Positions 58,031 to 64,000 of a DNA stretch of 64,000 nt are shown in pieces. The notes below the pieces were generated by a model that saw only the letters and a program-made list of their open reading frames with translations, did not search any database and was not told the DNA's origin. Source of the DNA: Eutreptiella sp. 'Long Island Sound 2002'. Taxonomy: Eukaryota > Euglenozoa > Euglenophyceae > Eutreptiales > Eutreptiaceae. Both the position numbers and the translations under genes were made by a program. Numbering within the stretch: the stretch's first letter is position 1; each line of letters starts with the position of its first letter. The stretch lies in the NCBI GenBank assembly GCA_964036045.1, contig OZ038381.1:147755596-147819595 (forward strand). Reading direction: 5' to 3'.

Positions 58031-58349
58031 TGTGTGTGGTGTCTGTGCGGTGCGTGTCGTGGTGCGCGGTGCCGCTCTTCTCTTGTCCCTCTGGTGCTCC
58101 CCTCTCCGGTGCTTCGGTGCAGTGTTGTGCTCGCCGTGTGCCTGTCGTGCCCCCTTCCCTGCGCGCGTCCCTTGCTCGGCTGCTGGCTACCCCCTGTGTC
58201 TTTCGTGGCCTTGTTGCTCTTTACCCTTGTCGCTACCCTTCTCCCTGGCATGCACTTTTTCTCTGCCTCCGCTCTGGTGCGTGTCTCGGTCTTTTTCCTT
58301 GCCGGCTCGTCGTTCTCTCTCGATGGGCCTTCTCCTTTGGACCTGTGAA

Positions 58350-59900
58350 GAGAAAGGATGCAAACGGGCGTGCGGCGGCGGGGGTTTTGTCGTGCAATTG
58401 CACCTTGTTACCTATTTATGCCTCGTTTGTGTTCTCCTTTCTCCTATTTCTTACCGTGTTGTGCTTGTTACGGCGTATTTTAGCGTGCGTCGTTTGGCGT
58501 AGGTGTTTATCCTACTTGCACTCGACACTCCTCCACACACCTCTTTGGGCCCCTTTGTTCGTTATCCGTCCCGCATGCGCGGCGTGACATGCAACATACT
58601 TGCGAGGGAGACAAACTTTGATCAATCTTGTTCTTTTCCCCTAATCTTAGAGTCCCAATCCTCTTAATCTTAGAGTGAGCAAGGTGTGGGAGGATGCGAG
58701 GCACAAGCCAGACACGACGCTTACCCTAAGTGTGTATGGCGCGGGCCGGGCGCTTGTAGCTTCTCTCGTGTGCGCGGCGTGGCACGACACAGTAACATAC
58801 TTGCTCCTTGCTCCTTGCTCCTTTCCCTCCTTATCTTCTCCTGTGATGCGTGTCTTGTTGCCGTTATGCTCCTTGCGTGGGTGTAACATTCTCATCTCAC
58901 CCACATTTTTGCGTATTCCGTGTGTCGCGGCGGCGTTGTGCTCCCTATGCAAACGGGCGTGCGTCGGCGGGGGTTTTGTCGTGTCATGGCGTCTTGCCAT
59001 TGCCATCCTTGGTTTGTCTCTTAGTCTTGCGGTGGTGTGCTACCTTACCTACTTATGTCTCGTACGTGTTCTCCCCTCTCCTCTTTCTCACCGCGTTGTG
59101 CTTGCTACGGCGTATTTTAGCGTGCGTTGTTTGGCGTAGGTTTATATCCTACTTGCACTCGACACGGCTCCACATACCTCTTTGGCCACTCTTGTTCGTT
59201 GTCCTTCCCGCGGGCGCGGCGTGACATGTAACATACTTGTGTGGCTCCCTCTTTACCCACCTCTTTTCATGTTTGGCGTGTTCCAACCCCGTCTCACCCC
59301 CTATGCGAGTGGGCATGTTGGGGCGGGGCGTTCGCACGCATGTGTGCACACATGCGGTATGCCTCCACCATGGCGCGGTTTATACCGTACACTTGCTTCC
59401 TTGTCATCCTTTTGTGTATTGTGTTTGGTACGGCGTTATGTATGACGATAAGCGCTATGGCAATATGCATGGCCTGGCATATAACATACTTGTTTCTCGG
59501 CGGCCGGTGGCGTTGTTGTTGCTTGTGTGTGTTATTCTTGCACCCGGCACCTCTTTGGTCACCTTTGTTGGTTATCCTTCCCGCCCGCGCGGCATGACAT
59601 GCAACATACTTGTGCGGCTTCTCTTTTACCCACATCTTTTCGTGTTTCGCGTGCTACGACGCCGTCGTACTCCCTATACAAGTGGGCTTGCAATGCATGG
59701 TCTCATACTTGCGGTACATCTCCACCATGGCGCGGTTTGTTACATACTTGTTCTCTCCTTGTCTACATCTTACTGTGTTGTGCTTGCTACGTCGTTTTTA
59801 TGCGTTGCGCGGCATATAACATACTTGTTTTTGTGGCGGCCGGTAGCGTTGTTGTTGTTTGTGTGTGTTTTGTTTTGGGGCGCGCACAAGTCCCTAGCGC
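58350..59900 (-). repeat. Outer 5' repeat region with AACATACTTG motif
   Basis: AT-richer than the rest. A block at 58,352-58,612 recurs at 58,946-59,248 (594-bp period), and one at 59,216-59,370 recurs at 59,588-59,700 (372 bp). AACATACTTG or ACATACTTG lies near 58,590, 58,795, 59,230, 59,483, 59,602, 59,744 and 59,819, mostly preceded by GGCATGACATG-like sequence. It may hold promoter elements for minus-strand transcription, as an inference from position. Confidence 0.75.
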
Positions 59901-60123
59901 CTAGGGCACGCACTTTGCTAGGTGGTTTCGGGCAAGCAACGCTCAGCTTCTTCGCCGTCGCGACTCTATTGTTCTTCTTTTAGTGTGAGTGTGCTAAATT
60001 TTGCGACCTCGCCAAACAGAAGCGTAAAACTTTTGGGGGGGTTTCCGAGGTCGGAAAAGATGACTTTTCGCCTTATTGCATCTGGCTGTGCGTCTTTTTC
60101 TTGGTTTTTTCTTTACTTCTGCC
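59901..60123 (-). other. 5' end of giant LINE
   Basis: Last 220 bp before the right TSD; non-repetitive. On the minus strand the element begins GGCAGAAGTAAAGAAAAAAC directly beside the TSD. Confidence 0.6.
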
Positions 60124-60138
60124 AGTGACACTGGATGG
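60124..60138 (+). repeat. Target-site duplication, right (giant LINE)
   Basis: AGTGACACTGGATGG, identical to 38,468-38,482. The gypsy reading resumes here. Confidence 0.93.
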
Positions 60139-60172
60139 TACAAAAGAGTGCTGAATGCCCTCAACGTTGAGG
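60124..60172 (+). pseudogene. pol: Gypsy pol fragment G4, continuation
   Basis: Forty-nine bases continue the integrase exactly where 38,482 broke off (SDTGWYKRVLNALNVEV compared with G3), before a second LINE insertion cuts it at about 60,172. Confidence 0.9.
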
Positions 60173-63048
60173 TTTGAGGTTTGAGGTTTGATTTTGCGGG
60201 TACTAGACGCCTTTCCGCCCCGGGGGAGCAGCTGATATCCTCCCCACCGGGACCTAGTGGGGGCCCCTTCATGACACACCTCCTGCCTGGTGGCGGAGTC
60301 CCCCGCATTCACGGGGCTCGGAGCCGTGTCCCTGCCCACCTCCCCATTTGGCCACTCCCCGGTCAGTGCATCACTCAGCAGCCGTAGCTACAGGCGCTTA
60401 GCCACCACGTAGCCCCCCTGATGCGTGGTCGCCCCGTGCGCCGGCGCCGCCGGGCCCGTGCTACTGGCTCGTCGCCAGTGGGACCCCCGTGGGCTGGCGC
60501 GGAGGCTGCCTAGCCTTGGGGCTGGTGCGTTGCGCGGTGCGCCACTACTGCCTTGGCGGGTGCAGTGCCCTGGTCGCGTGTGCGCTGCGTGCACGGCCGG
60601 TTCGGGGGGCTCGGGCCGGTGCCAGGTGTCGTGTCTCCCCCGTGACCCTCTTCTTGCCCCGCATTTCTTGCGCTGTGTGTGGCGGGCCGTCCCGTCCGGG
60701 TGTCCCTTATCCTCGCTCGCTGGTACCCCATTCCATGCTGTCTGTGCGTTCCGCGGGCTTGGTCTGGTTGCCCCTCTCGTTTCCTCCTGTGTCCTTTGTG
60801 TGTGTGTGCGCTCGCGCTCCCGCGGCGTCCGCGCCCCCCCCCCCTCCCATGGTTGGTGTGGCGCGCACACCTCGCGCGGTCCCGGTGCTGGGCGCTGGTA
60901 GGGCCGTTCCACGCGGTCCGTGCCCCTCGGCGTGTCCTGCCCCGGTCCTGTGCCCCCTTCGGTTTGCTTCGGGGGGGAGAGGGGGTAGTCCCGTTTCCCC
61001 CCTACCTGGCTTGGGGCTGGGTGCTCCCCGTGGGGTGGGTCTGCGCGTCTGGGGCGTTCCAGCGCCGGCGAGTGGGGGGGAGGGAAGGGGCGGCCTGTGT
61101 GCCGTTCTCCCCGACTGTCTGGCCGGGGGGGCCAGTGGGGCGGGGGGTCACCTTGCCTCCGTCCGTCGCTCTGCCTCTCTGGGCTGGCAACAAAGCGAGT
61201 GTCCTTGGCGTTGCTCTGGCCATGGAGGGCGTGGCCCCCATACCGCTCCGGTTCGTGCTCGCTTGCTGTCTCCGGGCGCGGTCCGTGTGGCGACCTTGTG
61301 TGTTGGCATGGGTTAGCTTGTCCATCGCGGTTCCTGCAAGGGCAAGCGGCTGGGGCGTGGAGGCGGGCCCTGCTCCGCCCTCCCTCCCGGGCGCCGCGGT
61401 CCTGCCGGCGGGAGGGGGGATCATCCCTTCTGCCTCGGGGGGGGCCGGAGGGCCGGCGCCCCCATGGCTTGCTGGTCGGCGAGGGGGTTGGGGGGACAGG
61501 GGGGGGGGGTCGCGCCGTGGCTCCCCACCTCCCTCTCTGGGGGAGGCGGCCTGCGGCCCTGTGCCCAGTCCCCCTTTCGTCGTCGGCACATACCCCCCTG
61601 GTGTACGCGTTCGGTCGGGGTCGCGGGGCAGCCCCGGGCGCCGGGTGCCGCCTGCTGCCGGCGGACCAGCCTGGCGGGAGGGGGGGGGGGGGGAGGCCCG
61701 TGAGTGGCCCCCTCCGGAGGGGTGGCGGGGGGGCCGGGGAGGCGGGGGGTCGCTCTGCCTCGGTCCGTCCCTCTGCCCTCCCCGGGCGGGCAACAATGCG
61801 GGCGTCATTGAGGACGCTCAGGTCATAAGCAGCGCGGCTCCCATACTGCTCCGGTTCGTCGTCGCGTGCTGCCACAGGGCGTGGCCCATGCGTTGTTCTT
61901 GTGCGCTGGTGCGGGTTCGCCCGCCTGTCGCGACCCCCGCGGGAGGAGGCGGGAGGGGAGCGCGGGGGCGCGCGGCCTGCGGGTCTGGCTGCATCCCCCC
62001 CCGGGCGTTGCGGTCCCTTCTGGGGGAGGGGGGACGCCCCTTCGGCGGCGGAGGGGGTGGAGGGCCTGCCCCTTTGTGGCCCGCAGGCCGAGGGGGGGAG
62101 TGGGGGGGAGAGAGGAGGGGGGGGTGCGCCGCTGTTCCCCACCCCCCTGCCCTGGGGGGGCGGCCTGTGGCCCCCGTTCCTGTCCCCATTCTTCACCGGC
62201 GCACCCCCCTTGGGTATACACGTTCAGCCGGGGTTGCCGGGTGGCGGTGGGCGCCAGGCGCGGCCTGGTCGGCCGCCGATGGGTCGGTGTGGCGGGGAGG
62301 GGGGGGGCGAGGGGAGGTCTCCTCGCGTGGTCTGCTCCCCCGCCTTTCCCTGGCCGGGACCAATGCGGGCCGCTTTGTCTGCGCATTCCTGGCTGCCGCC
62401 GTTCCGTTGCAGCACACGGCGCCGGCGCAGTGCCGCCGGTCGGCAGCGGGTAATGCGGGAGTGAGTGGGCGGTCGACTGAGAGCGCTTGGCGCGCGGCTG
62501 CGCTCCCTGCGGCTGTGGCGTCCCCCCCCCCTGGGTGCCGCGGCCCCCCCGGGGGGGTGCGGGGCTGCCGTCTCTCCGGCCGGCCCCCGGCCACCCATGG
62601 GCCGGGGGGGGGGGAGAGGGGGGGGGGAGGGGGGGGGGGGGGAGGGGCGGTTCCCCGCAGTCCCCCCCTGGTCATCTGGCACCGCCCCCCGAGGGCCGCA
62701 GGGGGGCGGTCTGGTGGTTCCGGTCCCGGGGGGCCAGCCGCCAACTGGGGGGGCGCACTCTTCCACCGCCCCCCTCCACCCTTTGGGTGCCAGACCCTCG
62801 TTCACGCCCTCGCTCGGGCCCCCTGCTCTCCTCGCTGTCGCTGCGCGGTGCCGGCTGGCCGGGGGGTTGGGGAAGAGGGCCGGCGAGTGCTGGAGGCGGC
62901 GGTTCGGGTCAGTGGTCAGCGGCTAGCGGGCTGCAGGGCAGTGCGCCTCCCCTCGCGCCCGGTGCCCCCGTCCTCTTGCCAACTGAAGGTGGCGCGCGCC
63001 CCTCCGCCGCGCCGTACGGTGGGGGGGGTGTGGGTTGGGGGGCCCGGC
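60173..63048 (-). other. 3' UTR of second LINE copy
   Basis: Non-coding, extremely GC-rich, with three diverged modules about 0.56-0.6 kb apart (anchors near 61,186, 61,790 and 62,350) and G runs of over ten bases on the plus strand near 61,681 and 62,600-62,645. It lacks the 5'-array unit present at 39,310-39,545 in the first copy. Confidence 0.7.
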
Positions 63049-64000
63049 TCAGCTGGGGGGGGCGTCCCGCGGCACTGTCCCCTTCCCACCCCCCCGTCGT
63101 CGCTTGTGTGGGGGCTGGGGCTGCGGCGGTGGCGGATTCCGCCGGCGGTAGCGCCAGTGGGTGAGGGCGTTGCGCAAAGCCCGGGGGAGCCAGTTGTTGG
63201 CATCCGCATCTTTGATGCGGAGCACCGCCCCCCCCTCCAAGAAAGCCGGCCACGTTGGCTCCCTGTCGGGCCACGCCACCCGAATCACCGCCTGGAGGAC
63301 ACGCTCGAAGGGCCGGTTCCTCATCCCCCTGGTGGTCCCCGAGCAGGCCCAGCTCAGCCACCCGTACAGCTCCAGCACCAGGGGGAGGGCCTCACCCCCC
63401 AGGGGGTCTGGGACCGTGTCCCAGTCCCCGTCCCAGGGCCGGGCCCCCTCTGCCCCCCGCGCAAGGTCCCCCTGTGGCCCCTGTGCCTGCGGCGCCGGCG
63501 CCGCGCCCCGCCCCGGCGCCGCCGAGGCAGCGGCCATCCGCACGGGCTCCGCCCTCGACGCGGGGGGGGCTGGCTGGTGCTGGGGTCGGGGGGGTTTGAG
63601 GGGGATGAGGTCTCTGGCGTCGGGGTTGATGTTGTAGAGGTGGGCGTGGTGGTGGTGGTTGTGGTAGGTGTGGTGCGCCGGCATTTGTTGGATGCCGGGA
63701 GGGATGCACCGCACTGGCTGCACGCCCGGCTACGGGGGCGCCCCGCCCCGCGTCCCCCTCCCTTTTTTCCGCCCTCCCCCAGTGGCTCCCGTGCCACGTC
63801 CTGTCTGTCCCCGGGGGCCCACGGCGCCCTTGCCCTTGCCCTTGGGTCCCTTCCTGGCCCCCACGGCCTTTGTCCCCCTGTCCGCGCCGTGGGTCGCGCC
63901 CCCTGTCACCTGCGCCCTGGCCTGCACTGCCGGCGCTCGTATTCTTTTCCGTGCCCGTGTCGATGCCCTTGTCTGCGTCCACGCTCGCTGACCGCGCACC
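63049..64000 (-). pseudogene. 3'-terminal ORF of second LINE copy, partial
   Basis: The 63,723-63,049 frame is open for 224 codons and gives the clearest reading of the domain: HHTYHNHHHHAHLYNINPD, then VLELYGWLSWACSGTTRGM, VLQAVIRVAWPDREPTWPAF, DADANNWLPRALRNAL and HKRRR, ending at the stop at 63,049. The upstream basic Gly/Gln/Arg part (63,982-63,740) is in another frame. The segment AVLRIKDADANN aligns with the first copy, which has extra residues before it. Confidence 0.6.

Larger units (their letters stand above)
38483..60123 (-). mobile_element. Giant non-LTR retrotransposon L1 (21.6 kb)
   Basis: Precise 21,641-bp insertion into the G4 integrase gene, flanked by a 15-bp TSD. The minus strand carries, 5' to 3', a repeat-rich 5' UTR (60.1-54.9 kb), a polyprotein frame with C2H2 finger, APE endonuclease, RT, RNase H-like and Cys motifs (54.85-45.65 kb), three downstream ORFs (45.49-41.31 kb), a 2.8-kb 3' UTR and a tail ending in CCTCAAA units beside the left TSD. 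Most LINEs are 3-8 kb. The insertion is strongly C-rich on its coding strand. At least six stops and four or more frameshifts inactivate it. Nested elements inside remain possible, but no internal TSD was seen. Confidence 0.85.
60173..64000 (-). mobile_element. Second copy of giant LINE L1, 3' end
   Basis: Minus-strand copy whose 3' tail (about four CCTCAAA units, 60,171-60,195) abuts the G4 integrase. It follows the first copy collinearly: the 3' end at 60,173-60,480 matches 38,490-38,830, then G-rich modules, then the 3' ORF. It continues beyond the window, so its full length is unknown. Confidence 0.9.

Noticed and set aside
54450-58300. Many overlapping frames of 100-390 codons over the 210-bp array
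   Set aside because: They repeat with the array on both strands and change frame between units; the array is better explained as non-coding 5' UTR.
1-64000. CRISPR arrays, rRNA genes, bacterial operons
   Set aside because: The repeats found are tandem satellites or transposon parts without unique spacers. No rRNA-like core or Shine-Dalgarno-spaced gene series was seen.

Overview
This window looks like part of a large, repeat-rich eukaryotic nuclear genome. I see no bacterial or phage genes, no operons and no convincing host gene. Nearly everything recognisable is a retrotransposon: chromodomain-type Ty3/gypsy LTR elements in the first 38 kb and GC-rich non-LTR retrotransposons (LINEs) in 8-15 kb and 38.5-64 kb. 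I cannot name the organism. The element types and the very GC-rich LINEs would fit a large-genome alga or protist, but that is only an impression.

Layout. 1-4.9 kb: gag of a gypsy-like element (G1, minus strand, cut by the window edge). 4.9-7.7 kb: unassigned non-coding sequence. 7.7-15.07 kb: a plus-strand LINE (L2) holding a 3.03-kb tandem duplication, an 11-copy 65-bp minisatellite and a 3' tail of CTAC repeats. 15.07-20.5 kb: a decayed gypsy element (G2, minus) joined to L2 within its RT-RNase H region. 20.5-21.4 kb: the integrase end of another gypsy element. 21.4-26.4 kb: mostly unassigned, with a degenerate 11-bp repeat. 26.4-37.9 kb: a nearly complete gypsy element (G3, minus) with two LTRs, whose integrase is interrupted by a 738-bp L2 copy with a 12-bp target-site duplication (TSD). 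37.9-38.5 kb: an integrase fragment (G4, plus), itself interrupted.

The main discovery is at 38,483-60,123. This 21.6-kb block splits the G4 integrase gene exactly and is flanked by a perfect 15-bp duplication of G4 sequence. On the minus strand it reads as one giant LINE. In order it carries a 5' region of promoter-like repeats, a 15-copy array of about 210-bp half-units, and a polyprotein frame of roughly 3,000 codons (unknown N-terminal region, C2H2 finger, APE-type endonuclease, reverse transcriptase, RNase H-like region, cysteine motif). Three further ORFs downstream of the RT come next, then a module-rich 3' UTR and a tail of CCTCAAA repeats. A second copy of the same family starts 34 bp further along the same integrase gene (60,173 to the window end). 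This copy is incomplete here but confirms the 3' end and the 3'-terminal ORF.

All elements here carry stops or frameshifts, so this copy of each is dead. Many frameshifts fall in long G or C runs and could be assembly errors. The stop codons are spread over TAA, TAG and TGA.
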